12,658 nucleotides of DNA from DASYHS01 sp035998295 (GTDB lineage Bacteria > Pseudomonadota > Alphaproteobacteria > Azospirillales > Azospirillaceae), in the NCBI RefSeq assembly GCF_035998295.1, contig NZ_DASYHS010000080.1:1-12658 (forward strand). Reading direction: 5' to 3'. Each line of letters starts with the position of its first letter. The first letter of the stretch is position 1. Position numbers and translations under genes: made by a program. Below the pieces are notes generated by a model. The model saw only the letters and a program-made list of their open reading frames with translations, had not been told where the DNA came from and made no database searches. Below are positions 6,779 through 12,658 of the stretch, piece by piece.

Positions 6779-8718
6779 CGACAGACAACCACCCCGCGCA
6801 TCCCGCGGAGCTGTACTGGCTTCCGCCGGCCGCGGATTTCGACCAGACGCTCGCCCGTGCGCGGGACGACGGCGCGGCCCCGGCGGAACGCCTCGCGGCG
6901 CTGCGCGAGCTCGCCGGGTCCCGGCTCGACTTCATGCGCACGGCGAAGGTGGAGCGCGCGTTGCGCGGCCTGCCCGGCGACGCGACGGCCGCGCTCCAGC
7001 CGGTCCGCCTGGCGCTCCTGGCCGGGCACACGGTCGACCACCTCGTGCCGGCCATCCGCGTCGCGGGGCTGCGGCGCGGGCTGCTGGTCGACTGCCGGGT
7101 CGGTCCCTACGGGCAGTGGCGCCAGCAGATCCTGGACCCCGGCTCCGAGCTGTACCGCTCGGAGCCGGACGTGGTGCTGCTGGCGCCGTCCGCGGACGAA
7201 CTGCTGCCCCCGCTGCCGCTTTCGGCCGCGCGGAGCGAGGCGGAGGAAGCGGTCTCGCGGACGGTGAAGGAGCTGGCCGGGTTCTGGCGCATCCTGCGCG
7301 AACGCCTGCGCGCGGCGGTGATGCAGCAGGCGCCGCTGCCCCCGACGCCGCTGTTCGGGCACCACGAGCGGCTGGTGCCGGGCGCGCCCGGCGCGCTCGC
7401 GGCCCGGCTGGAGGGTGCGCTTGCCGACGCGGCCGCAGAGGAGGGCGTCCATCTCCTCGACCTCGCGGCGGCGGCGGCGCGGATCGGCAGCGGCGCGGTA
7501 TCGGACCCGCGGCTCTGGCACCATGCCAAGCAGGAGATCTCGCCGGTGGCCGGGCCCTGGGCCGGCGAGCAGGTCGGGCGCATCCTGGGCGCGCTGCGCG
7601 GGCGGTCGCGCAAGGCCCTCGTGCTCGACCTCGACGATACGCTGTGGGGCGGCATCATCGGCGAGGACGGGGTCGACGGCATCGCGATCGGGCAGGGCAG
7701 CGCCGAAGGCGAGGCGTTCCTCGCCTTCCAGCGCCACGTCCGGCGCCTCGCGGAGCGGGGCGTGGTGCTCGCGGTCAGTTCCAAGAACGATCCGACGATC
7801 GCGCTCGGCCCGTTCGAGCGGCATCCCGACATGCTGCTGCGGCGGTCGGACTTCGCGGCCTTCGAGGCCGGGTGGGGCGACAAGCCGGCGGCCGTGCGGC
7901 GGATCGCCGAGGAGCTGGGCCTCGGGCTCGACGCGCTCGTCTTCTTCGACGACAACCCGGCCGAACGCGCGCTGATGCGCCGCACCCTGCCCGAGGTCGC
8001 GGTGCCCGAAGTGCCGCCGGCGCCGGAGCGGTACGTGCAGTGCCTCGCCGACGCCGGGTATTTCGAGGCCGTCTCCTTCACCGCGGACGACGCGCAGCGC
8101 GCGGCGCAGTATTCCGCCAGTGCCGAGCGGCGCCGCGCGCAGGCGGGGGCCACCGACCTGGAGGGCTTCCTGCGCGACCTCGCGATGGTGCTGGAGGTGC
8201 GCAAGGTCGAGCCGGTGAGCCTCGCGCGGGTGACCCAGCTCATCAACAAGACCAACCAGTTCAACCTGACGACCCGCCGCTACGGCGAGGCCGAGGTCGC
8301 CGCTTTCGCGCAGGACCCGTCGGTCCTGACCTTCTGCGGCCGGCTGACCGACCGGCTGGGCGACAACGGCATCGTCAGCGTCGTGATCGGACGGCTGGTG
8401 GAGGAGGGCGGGGAACGCGTGCTCGACCTCGACACCTGGCTGATGAGCTGCCGCGTGCTCGGCCGGCGGGTCGAGCAGGCGATGCTCGGCACGATCGCGG
8501 CGGCGGCGGCGCGGGCCGGGGCCGACGCCCTGGTCGGGCGCTACCGGCCGACGCCGCGCAACGGGCTCGTGCGCGAGCTTTACCCCTCGCTCGGCTTCGC
8601 GCCGGCGGGCGAGGGCGAGGACGGCGAAACCCTGTGGCGCCTGCCGCTGGCCGGCGCCGCGTCCGAACCGGCCGCAAACGACACTCTGCCCCCCATCGAG
8701 GTGAGATTCCATGACTGA
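6775..8718 (+). CDS. FkbH-like HAD-IIIC acyl-carrier loading enzyme
   Basis: 647 residues, with the FkbH-type core in the C-terminal 370. HAD motif I is VLDLDDTLWGG, with Asp285 and Asp287 in the DxDxT box. Motif II is AVSSKND (333-339). Motif IV is FFDDNPAER, with Asp392/Asp393. The FkbH-specific block LINKTNQFN is at 489-497, within a GNAT-like C-terminal part that also has LMSCRVLGR. The first ~265 residues form the extension seen in long HAD-IIIC proteins, with GPYGQWRQQILDPGSELY around 110-127; they may hold a degenerate SGNH-like domain. FkbH enzymes take D-1,3-bisphosphoglycerate and load a glyceryl group onto a carrier protein. The carrier gene directly follows, overlapping by 8 bases (8711-8718), which strongly supports that partnership. 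There is no polyketide synthase nearby, so the product is probably used for surface modification rather than as an extender unit. That last step is inference. Confidence 0.9.
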   Translation: MTTDNHPAHPAELYWLPPAADFDQTLARARDDGAAPAERLAALRELAGSRLDFMRTAKVERALRGLPGDATAALQPVRLALLAGHTVDHLVPAIRVAGLRRGLLVDCRVGPYGQWRQQILDPGSELYRSEPDVVLLAPSADELLPPLPLSAARSEAEEAVSRTVKELAGFWRILRERLRAAVMQQAPLPPTPLFGHHERLVPGAPGALAARLEGALADAAAEEGVHLLDLAAAAARIGSGAVSDPRLWHHAKQEISPVAGPWAGEQVGRILGALRGRSRKALVLDLDDTLWGGIIGEDGVDGIAIGQGSAEGEAFLAFQRHVRRLAERGVVLAVSSKNDPTIALGPFERHPDMLLRRSDFAAFEAGWGDKPAAVRRIAEELGLGLDALVFFDDNPAERALMRRTLPEVAVPEVPPAPERYVQCLADAGYFEAVSFTADDAQRAAQYSASAERRRAQAGATDLEGFLRDLAMVLEVRKVEPVSLARVTQLINKTNQFNLTTRRYGEAEVAAFAQDPSVLTFCGRLTDRLGDNGIVSVVIGRLVEEGGERVLDLDTWLMSCRVLGRRVEQAMLGTIAAAAARAGADALVGRYRPTPRNGLVRELYPSLGFAPAGEGEDGETLWRLPLAGAASEPAANDTLPPIEVRFHD

Positions 8719-8959
8719 GCAGCAGATCTACGACGGCATCACCGAGATCCTGCGCGAGGTTTTCGACGACGACCGGCTGGTCGCGACGCCCGAGCTTTCG
8801 GCCCGCGACGTGCCGGAATGGGACAGCTTCAACCAGATCAACGTCGTGGTGGCGAGCGAGCTGAAGTTCGGCGTCCAGTTCCGCTCGGCCGAGATCGAGG
8901 CGCTGAACTGCGTCGGCGACTTCGCGGCGTTGATCCGTTCCAAGCTCGACGCGAACTGA
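8711..8959 (+). CDS. Stand-alone acyl carrier protein
   Basis: 82 residues, acidic and predicted all-helical. The phosphopantetheine attachment serine is Ser39 in VPEWDSFNQI (34-43), a variant of the usual DSL motif that is typical of carriers paired with FkbH-like enzymes. It starts inside the end of the FkbH-like gene, and GAGGTGAG (8699-8706) serves as the ribosome binding site. The MBOAT gene starts 18 bases downstream. By analogy with DltC, it should carry the activated group from the loader, past the SDR and MaoC enzymes, to the membrane acyltransferase on the cytoplasmic face. The phenylalanine after the serine differs from housekeeping AcpP (DSLD), which helps to set it apart from fatty-acid ACP. 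Confidence 0.9.
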   Translation: MTEQQIYDGITEILREVFDDDRLVATPELSARDVPEWDSFNQINVVVASELKFGVQFRSAEIEALNCVGDFAALIRSKLDAN

Positions 8960-8977
8960 GGACCGGGCACCGCGAAC

Positions 8978-10603
8978 ATGCTGTTCAACTCGTTCGAGTT
9001 CATCGGCTGGTTCCTTCCGGGGACCGTGGCCGTGTTCTTCCTGCTGGGGGTCGCCGGCTGGCCGAAGGCCGCCATGACCTGGCTGGTCGTCGCGTCCCTG
9101 TTCTTCTACGGCTGGTGGAACCCGGCCTATGTGCCGCTGCTGGTCAGCTCCATCGGCGTCAACTACCTGATCGGCCTCAGTCTCGCCCGGCGTCCCAGCC
9201 GGCTGCTGCTGGTGGCCGGCATCGCCGCGAACCTGCTGGTGCTCGGCTGGTACAAATACGCGGCGTTCGTGTTCGACAGCGTGAACCTCGCCTTCGGGGC
9301 GGGGCTGACGCTGCCCGAGCTGCTGCTGCCGCTCGCGATCTCGTTCTTCACCTTCCAGCAGATCGCCTTCCTGGTCGACGCCAATGCCGGGCTGACCCAC
9401 GAGAAGAGCCTGCTGCGCTACTCCCTGTTCGTGTGCTTCTTCCCCCAGCTCATCGCGGGGCCGATCGTCCATCACAAGGAGATGCTGCCCCAGTTCGACC
9501 GGGACGAGACGTTCCGGCCGTCGGTCGCCAACCTGTCGGTCGGCCTGACGGTGTTCGTGATCGGGCTGTTCAAGAAGGTGGTGATCGCGGACTCGGTGGC
9601 GCCGCTGTCGACGGCGATGTTCGCGGGGGCCGCGACGGGCACGGAGCCGGACATGGCCGCCGCCTGGATCGGCGCCGTGGCCTTCTCCATCCAGCTCTAC
9701 TTCGACTTCTCCGGCTATTCCGACATGGCGATCGGCGCCTCGCGGATGATGGGCATCCGGCTGCCGCTGAACTTCGCCTCGCCCTACAAGGCGGCCAGCA
9801 TCATCGACTTCTGGTCGCGCTGGCACATGACGCTGACCCGGTTCCTGACCGCCTATGTCTACAATCCCGTCACGATGGGCCTGACCAAGCGGCGCCTGAA
9901 GGCCGGGCTGCCGCCGCTGCGCCCGAAGAGGCCGGGCTTCGTGCCGTTCATCCTGCTGATCGCATGGCCGACCTTCCTGACCATGGCGCTCGCGGGCGTG
10001 TGGCACGGGGCCGGCTGGCAGTTCGTCCTGTTCGGCGTGATCCACGGCGTCCTGCTGGTGCTGAACCATGCCTGGCGGGTCCTCAGGCACGCGTTCGGCA
10101 TCGGGCCGGAGCGGGGACGCCCGTGGCGGCCGCTGGGCGTGGCGCTCACCTTCGTCGCTTGGACGGTCTCGCTGGTGTTCTTCAAGGCCGAGAGCGTCGG
10201 CCACGCGTTCACGGTGCTGGAAGGCATGGCCGGGCTGAACGGCTTCGTCCTGCCCCACCCGCTGACGCCGTTCACCTGGATCGCGGACGCGCCGGCCGCC
10301 GCCCTCTACATGGTCGCGCGCAACCTCGTGCTCGACGGATACCTGCCGCTGCTGACGGGCGCCGCGATCGTGTGGCTGATGCCGAACACGCAGGAATGGA
10401 TACGCGACGCCGGCATCGCCACGACGGCACGCGCGGTCGCCGGCCCGGCGCCGGGGACGGGGCTCGCGCGCCTGATGCCGGCCGGCACGCCCGAATGGCG
10501 CCCGAGCGTCCCGGTCGGGCTCGCGATCGGGATGCTGTTCGCCTTCACCCTTCTCCAGGCTTTCGCGACGACGACGTCGGAATTCCTCTATTTCACTTTC
10601 TGA
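8978..10603 (+). CDS. MBOAT-family membrane O-acyltransferase (AlgI/DltB-type)
   Basis: 541 residues with about ten or more hydrophobic segments spread through the chain. The N-terminus MLFNSFEFIGWFLP and the C-terminal SEFLYFTF are typical of the AlgI group. The catalytic histidine is His343 in VWHGAGWQF, and a second conserved histidine, His283, lies in SRWHMTLTRFL. The FFPQLIAGPIVHHKEMLPQF block and the DFSGYSDMAIG block are also family hallmarks. Such proteins accept an acyl group on the cytoplasmic side from a carrier (DltC for DltB) or an acyl-CoA and pass it to a polymer outside the membrane. The gene lies between a carrier-protein gene and an SGNH-like partner, which mirrors dltB-dltD logic. 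The acyl group and acceptor cannot be read from the sequence; alginate itself is unlikely, since no alginate genes are present here. Confidence 0.94.
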   Translation: MLFNSFEFIGWFLPGTVAVFFLLGVAGWPKAAMTWLVVASLFFYGWWNPAYVPLLVSSIGVNYLIGLSLARRPSRLLLVAGIAANLLVLGWYKYAAFVFDSVNLAFGAGLTLPELLLPLAISFFTFQQIAFLVDANAGLTHEKSLLRYSLFVCFFPQLIAGPIVHHKEMLPQFDRDETFRPSVANLSVGLTVFVIGLFKKVVIADSVAPLSTAMFAGAATGTEPDMAAAWIGAVAFSIQLYFDFSGYSDMAIGASRMMGIRLPLNFASPYKAASIIDFWSRWHMTLTRFLTAYVYNPVTMGLTKRRLKAGLPPLRPKRPGFVPFILLIAWPTFLTMALAGVWHGAGWQFVLFGVIHGVLLVLNHAWRVLRHAFGIGPERGRPWRPLGVALTFVAWTVSLVFFKAESVGHAFTVLEGMAGLNGFVLPHPLTPFTWIADAPAAALYMVARNLVLDGYLPLLTGAAIVWLMPNTQEWIRDAGIATTARAVAGPAPGTGLARLMPAGTPEWRPSVPVGLAIGMLFAFTLLQAFATTTSEFLYFTF

Positions 10604-10614
10604 CCGGTCCGACC

Positions 10615-10622
10615 GGGGAGAG
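10615..10622 (+). promoter_or_regulatory. Strong ribosome binding site of the SGNH-like gene
   Basis: GGGGAGAG ends 8 bases before ATG 10631 in the 27-base gap after the MBOAT stop. It fixes the start and implies independent initiation rather than overlap coupling. Confidence 0.7.
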
Positions 10623-10630
10623 TAGACGCC

Positions 10631-11692
10631 ATGAAGTATCTGGCCGCCATCGCAGCAGGAGCCATCGGGCTCGCGGGAGCCTATGCCGGCACCGTCCTGC
10701 TGCTGGAAGCCCAGTTCCCCCAGCACCTGCCGGCACCCTCGATCACCCGGATCAAGCATCTGGACGAGAAGCTGCTGTACCTGCGCGAGCGCGGGCCGGT
10801 CGAGCCGGCGCTGCTCGCCGTCGGCTCGTCGATCACCTGGCGCCAGATGGACGGGGACGCGTTCGCCGAACTCGCCGGCGGGGCCGACCGCGTCTTCAAC
10901 GGGGCCACGGCGTTCCTCCAGGCCCACCAGACGCGCTTCCTGACCGAGTTCTACCTCGACCATTTCAGCGGGGTGGAGACGGTGCTGGTCATGGTGGCGC
11001 TGCCCGATTTCAGCGACTGCACCGGGATCGACAGCGTGCTGATGGATACCGCCGACGCGGTGAGCTACGCCTTCGAGGGCAAGGACGACCTGGGCTTCTA
11101 TTTCAAGTACTTCACCCCGCTGATGTACCTGAAGCGGGGGATATCCATGGCGGAGCAGCGCCAGCCGCTGACAGGCGAGGTCTATCTGGACGAGTACGGC
11201 AGCTCGCCCATCGACCTGCTGCCGGGGACCACGCCCTCGCTGCGCTACGGAGAACTCCCGGTCGACGACGCCTGCATCGCGGAGCTGGCGAAGCTTTCGG
11301 CGGAGATCGACGGCATGGGCAAGGAGATGGCGCTGGTCTTCGCGCCGGTGCATCCCGCCTATTGGGAGAGTTTTCCGGCGGCGCGCGAGGCTTGGCGGGC
11401 GGTGGCGGAGCGGATCACCGAAGCCGTCGCGCCGCATGGGACCCGCGTGCTCGACCTGGCCGAAAGCCCGGCGTTCAAGGCCGAGGACTTCTTCGACGCG
11501 TTCCATCTGCGCTGGCCGTCCGTCGCGCGGTTCTCGACCATGACCGCCGACTGGATGCGGGACCGCCATCACATCGCCCGGGCCCCGGCCGAACGGCCGA
11601 CCGGAATGCCGGCAACGGCGAAAGACCAGCCGCGCCGCCGCCCGCCGGGCGTGCCCGCGTCCGGCGCGTTCCGCCGCACCAGCGTGGAATAA
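10631..11692 (+). CDS. Membrane-anchored SGNH-hydrolase-like protein, MBOAT partner
   Basis: 353 residues. An N-terminal hydrophobic helix (about 4-25) should anchor it with the rest outside the cytoplasm. Block I is AVGSSITW (63-70), giving a GSS variant of the GDS motif with Ser67 as candidate nucleophile. FNGAT (89-93) fits the next block. DAFHLRWPS supplies the C-terminal Asp289-x-x-His292 pair. The spacing fits SGNH/GDSL proteins that work with MBOAT transferases, such as the DltD and AlgJ/AlgX types, though I cannot assign it to a named subfamily. It presumably takes the acyl group from the MBOAT, or selects the acceptor, in the periplasm. The last ~40 residues (about 313-353) are Pro/Arg-rich and likely disordered, which is unusual for the group. 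It is the last gene of the operon. Confidence 0.78.
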   Translation: MKYLAAIAAGAIGLAGAYAGTVLLLEAQFPQHLPAPSITRIKHLDEKLLYLRERGPVEPALLAVGSSITWRQMDGDAFAELAGGADRVFNGATAFLQAHQTRFLTEFYLDHFSGVETVLVMVALPDFSDCTGIDSVLMDTADAVSYAFEGKDDLGFYFKYFTPLMYLKRGISMAEQRQPLTGEVYLDEYGSSPIDLLPGTTPSLRYGELPVDDACIAELAKLSAEIDGMGKEMALVFAPVHPAYWESFPAAREAWRAVAERITEAVAPHGTRVLDLAESPAFKAEDFFDAFHLRWPSVARFSTMTADWMRDRHHIARAPAERPTGMPATAKDQPRRRPPGVPASGAFRRTSVE

Positions 11693-11712
11693 CCCGGGCG
11701 GCTCTCCTGGGT
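11692..11712 (+). terminator. Weak hairpin at the end of the operon
   Basis: ACCCGGG (11692-11698) can pair with CCTGGGT (11706-11712) with one G-T wobble and a 7-base loop, starting on the last base of the stop codon. No T-run follows, so it is at best a poor terminator. Confidence 0.25.
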
Positions 11713-11727
11713 CCTTGGCGATCGCGT

Positions 11728-11757
11728 GGGGGTTTGTGGGGGTTTGTGGGGGTGGGG
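11728..11757 (+). repeat. G-quadruplex-type G-run array
   Basis: Four G-runs follow one another on the plus strand: G5 (11728-11732), G5 (11738-11742), G5 (11748-11752) and G4 (11754-11757), with loops TTTGT, TTTGT and T. The first three form a 10-base direct repeat (G5TTTGT). This satisfies the standard intramolecular quadruplex pattern and lies 36 bases after the last gene of the operon. Confidence 0.75.
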
Positions 11758-11810
11758 TAGGAAGGCCCAACGGGAGGGGTGTTTAGGGCCCGCACTCACG
11801 GTTGAGAATT

Positions 11811-11870
11811 CCCTCTCCCATGCAATGGGAGAGGGAGGGGCCCGCCGCGTCAGCGGTGGGAAGGTGAGGG
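11811..11870 (+). repeat. Palindromic repeat, left copy
   Basis: Hairpin 1 is perfect: CCCTCTCCCAT (11811-11821), loop GCA, ATGGGAGAGGG (11825-11835). Hairpin 2 pairs CCCGCCGC (11841-11848) with GCGGTGGG (11853-11860), with one G-T wobble. The copy ends in GTGAGGG. Confidence 0.8.
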
Positions 11871-11910
11871 TCGGGCGGCGGGAAACGGCTTTTGGGGCGA
11901 GAGCGCGCAG

Positions 11911-11969
11911 CCCTCACCCTCCCGCACTTTCAGTGCGGGCCCCTCCCTCTCCCGTTGCACGGGAGAGGG
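11911..11969 (-). repeat. Palindromic repeat, right copy (inverted)
   Basis: Read on the minus strand it matches the left copy closely. The outer hairpin is CCCTCTCCCGT (11945-11955), loop TGC, ACGGGAGAGGG (11959-11969). The inner hairpin is CCCGCACT (11921-11928), loop TTC, AGTGCGGG (11932-11939). Where loop-proximal bases differ from the left copy they do so in pairs (AT versus GT/AC), so pairing is kept. Confidence 0.8.
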
Positions 11970-11975
11970 GTAGTT

Positions 11976-12443
11976 CTACTTGCGGCGGGCCATCGACTTG
12001 AGGGCGCGGCGTTCGCGGCGGTTCAATTGGGGTTCGGGGTCGACGACCGACGGCAGGAGGGTGGCCAGGTCGAGGTCGTCCAGGATCGGGACGGGGGTGG
12101 GCTTTGCCTGCTCGATCGCGGGCAGGCGGCCGTTGCCCTTGCCGTTCATGCCGTGGAGCTGCATCAGACGGTCGATCGCGCGCAGCGCGTGGCCGGTCTG
12201 GCCGTTGGCGATCGAATGCTCGACCAGGTGGGACAGCCAGGCCTCCAGGCGCTCGAACATGGCGGCGTGGCCGGCCTCGCGGGCGGCGGACAATGTGGCC
12301 ACCCGCTCGCCCATGCCGGGCTCGGCCAGCAGCGCCTCGCCCGCGGTCGGGTCGGCGTAGCCGATCATGCGCGCCGCGGTGGCGGGGGTGGCGCCGTTGG
12401 CGACCAGACGGCAGAACAGTTCCTGGCGGGGGTCGAGCGTCAC
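11976..12443 (-). CDS. Small terminase-small-subunit-like protein under SOS-type promoter
   Basis: 155 residues from a GTG start. The N-terminal ~60 residues resemble the helix-turn-helix DNA-binding part of phage terminase small subunits: LDPRQELFCRLVANGATPATAARMIGY... followed by ALLAEPGMGERVATL (37-51), which fits the usual 'pre-conserved leucine, then R-x-A-x-L' helix. The middle (60-105) is helical, with a Leu/His-rich stretch. The C-terminus is basic (NRRERRALKSMARRK). The GTG at 12443 is chosen because AAGGAG lies 6 bases upstream and the promoter lies just beyond. The open frame continues to a TTG at 12500, but that TTG is part of the -35 box, so it cannot be the start. No large terminase, portal or capsid gene is visible next to it. 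Alternative: a domesticated DNA-binding protein of prophage origin. Coding status is good; the functional call is tentative. Confidence 0.65.
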   Translation of the reverse strand: MTLDPRQELFCRLVANGATPATAARMIGYADPTAGEALLAEPGMGERVATLSAAREAGHAAMFERLEAWLSHLVEHSIANGQTGHALRAIDRLMQLHGMNGKGNGRLPAIEQAKPTPVPILDDLDLATLLPSVVDPEPQLNRRERRALKSMARRK

Positions 12444-12449
12444 GGCCTG

Positions 12450-12455
12450 CTCCTT
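12450..12455 (-). promoter_or_regulatory. Ribosome binding site for GTG 12443
   Basis: AAGGAG on the minus strand, 6 bases before the GTG, is a near-perfect Shine-Dalgarno. It decides the start codon of the terminase-like gene. Confidence 0.8.
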
Positions 12456-12471
12456 CCGATCGGGGAAGGGC

Positions 12472-12500
12472 AATATGGAACAAATAGCGAACTTGGTCAA
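12472..12500 (-). promoter_or_regulatory. Sigma-70 promoter of the terminase-like gene
   Basis: On the minus strand TTGACC (12500-12495) and CATATT (12477-12472) are separated by exactly 17 bases. Transcription would start near 12465, giving a leader of about 20 bases that contains the ribosome binding site. The positions of promoter, Shine-Dalgarno and GTG agree with each other. Confidence 0.75.
12478..12492 (-). promoter_or_regulatory. LexA (SOS) box, GTTC-N7-GTTC
   Basis: On the minus strand GTTC-GCTATTT-GTTC is an exact match to the direct-repeat LexA box of alphaproteobacteria. It fills the spacer between the -35 and -10 elements, where bound LexA would block RNA polymerase. This predicts DNA-damage induction of the terminase-like gene. 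Confidence 0.75.
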
Positions 12501-12586
12501 GCCCTCCTCAGGCGGCTGCAGGGCTGCGAACTCGGGTTAACGGCGGTTTACGAATTGCGCTGGTCGTGATTCTGTGGGCTGTCGGT

Positions 12587-12599
12587 GATTCGGAGAATC
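12587..12599 (+). promoter_or_regulatory. Hairpin with the ribosome binding site in its loop
   Basis: GATTC (12587-12591), loop GGA, GAATC (12595-12599) is a perfect 5-base stem. The GGAG Shine-Dalgarno of the gene at 12606 spans the loop and the 3' arm. Two longer alternative pairings overlap it: GATTCT 12568-12573 with AGAATC 12594-12599, and GGGCTG 12576-12581 with CAGCCC 12600-12605. Confidence 0.35.
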
Positions 12600-12605
12600 C
12601 AGCCC

Positions 12606-12658
12606 ATGTCGTTGCCGCCGGTCTCCCTTGGCGAGAAGTCGCGCCTTCGTGCGCTTTT
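12606..12658 (+). CDS. 5' end of an unidentified gene, cut by window end
   Basis: ATG 12606 is preceded by GGAG with 10 bases spacing and opens a frame with no stop to the window end; the first residues read MSLPPVSLGEKSRLRAL. Only 17 codons are visible, too few for a family call. It diverges from the terminase-like gene across a gap of about 160 bases. Nothing else is recognised in 12501-12605. Confidence 0.4.
   Translation, partial: MSLPPVSLGEKSRLRAL

Larger units (their letters stand above)
11811..11969. repeat. BIME-like pair of inverted palindromic repeats
   Basis: Two diverged copies of a ~60-base element lie in opposite orientation (11811-11870 and 11911-11969), separated by 40 bases, between two convergently transcribed genes. 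Each copy contains two hairpins. This is the organisation of REP/BIME-type extragenic elements. In RNA each half, or the whole, could fold and act as a two-way transcription end. Confidence 0.8.

Noticed and set aside
6775..8959. FkbH-like enzyme plus carrier as part of a polyketide (methoxymalonyl-ACP) pathway
   Set aside because: No ketosynthase, O-methyltransferase or acyl-CoA dehydrogenase of that pathway is present; the MBOAT and SGNH neighbours point to acyl transfer instead.
11728..11757. The G5TTTGT direct repeat as a CRISPR or VNTR array
   Set aside because: Units of 10 bases in only three copies with no spacers; better described as a G-quadruplex-type run.
8375..11770. Very long minus-strand open frame opposite the carrier, MBOAT and SGNH genes
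   Set aside because: No motifs and shadow-type composition; the plus-strand genes have clear catalytic residues and membrane segments.
11726..12001. Small plus-strand open frame over the G-runs and palindromes
   Set aside because: Made of repeat sequence, no good ribosome binding site, and it runs into the convergent gene.
12444..12500. TTG start at 12500 giving a 174-residue terminase-like protein
   Set aside because: That TTG is part of the -35 element and the reading would run across the -10 and LexA box; GTG 12443 has an ideal Shine-Dalgarno.

Overview
The base composition is very GC-rich. Together with a ligase-associated DEXH helicase, a LexA box of the GTTC-N7-GTTC type and inverted-repeat intergenic palindromes, this suggests a high-GC alphaproteobacterium, most likely of the Rhodospirillales/Azospirillum kind. 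The taxonomic placement is inference. No rRNA, tRNA, CRISPR array or insertion sequence was seen.

Left part (1-5295). A ligase-associated Lhr-type DEXH helicase runs leftwards (8-2506). Diverging from it is a small protein ending in an MbcA/ParS (DUF2384) antitoxin-type domain with no visible RES toxin partner (2584-2931). It is followed by a full-length CDC48/VAT-type double-AAA+ ATPase (3016-5295), a protein class better known from archaea and eukaryotes. A 335-base gene-free stretch (5296-5630) then carries a two-part hairpin and an AT-richer section with a dyad; it probably holds the leader and promoter of the next operon.

Centre (5631-11692). Six tightly packed co-directional genes encode a MaoC-type hot-dog dehydratase, an SDR oxidoreductase, an FkbH-like HAD-IIIC enzyme with a long N-terminal extension, a stand-alone acyl carrier protein, an AlgI/DltB-type MBOAT membrane acyltransferase, and a membrane-anchored SGNH-like protein. 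Start/stop overlaps join the first four genes. The layout parallels the Dlt D-alanylation pathway (activating enzyme, carrier, MBOAT, DltD), but an FkbH-type loader replaces the adenylation enzyme. I infer a system that builds a small acyl group (glyceryl or a hydroxyacyl derived from it) on the carrier protein and exports it by MBOAT transfer onto a periplasmic or surface acceptor. This is the most interesting unit in the window.

Right part (11693-12658). Between two convergent genes lie a G-quadruplex-type G-run array and two inverted copies of a roughly 60-base palindromic repeat (BIME-like). The next gene (11976-12443, minus strand) encodes a small terminase-small-subunit-like protein. 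Its promoter has a clear alphaproteobacterial LexA box lying exactly between the -35 and -10 elements, so it should be SOS-induced. A rightward gene begins at 12606 and is cut off by the window end.
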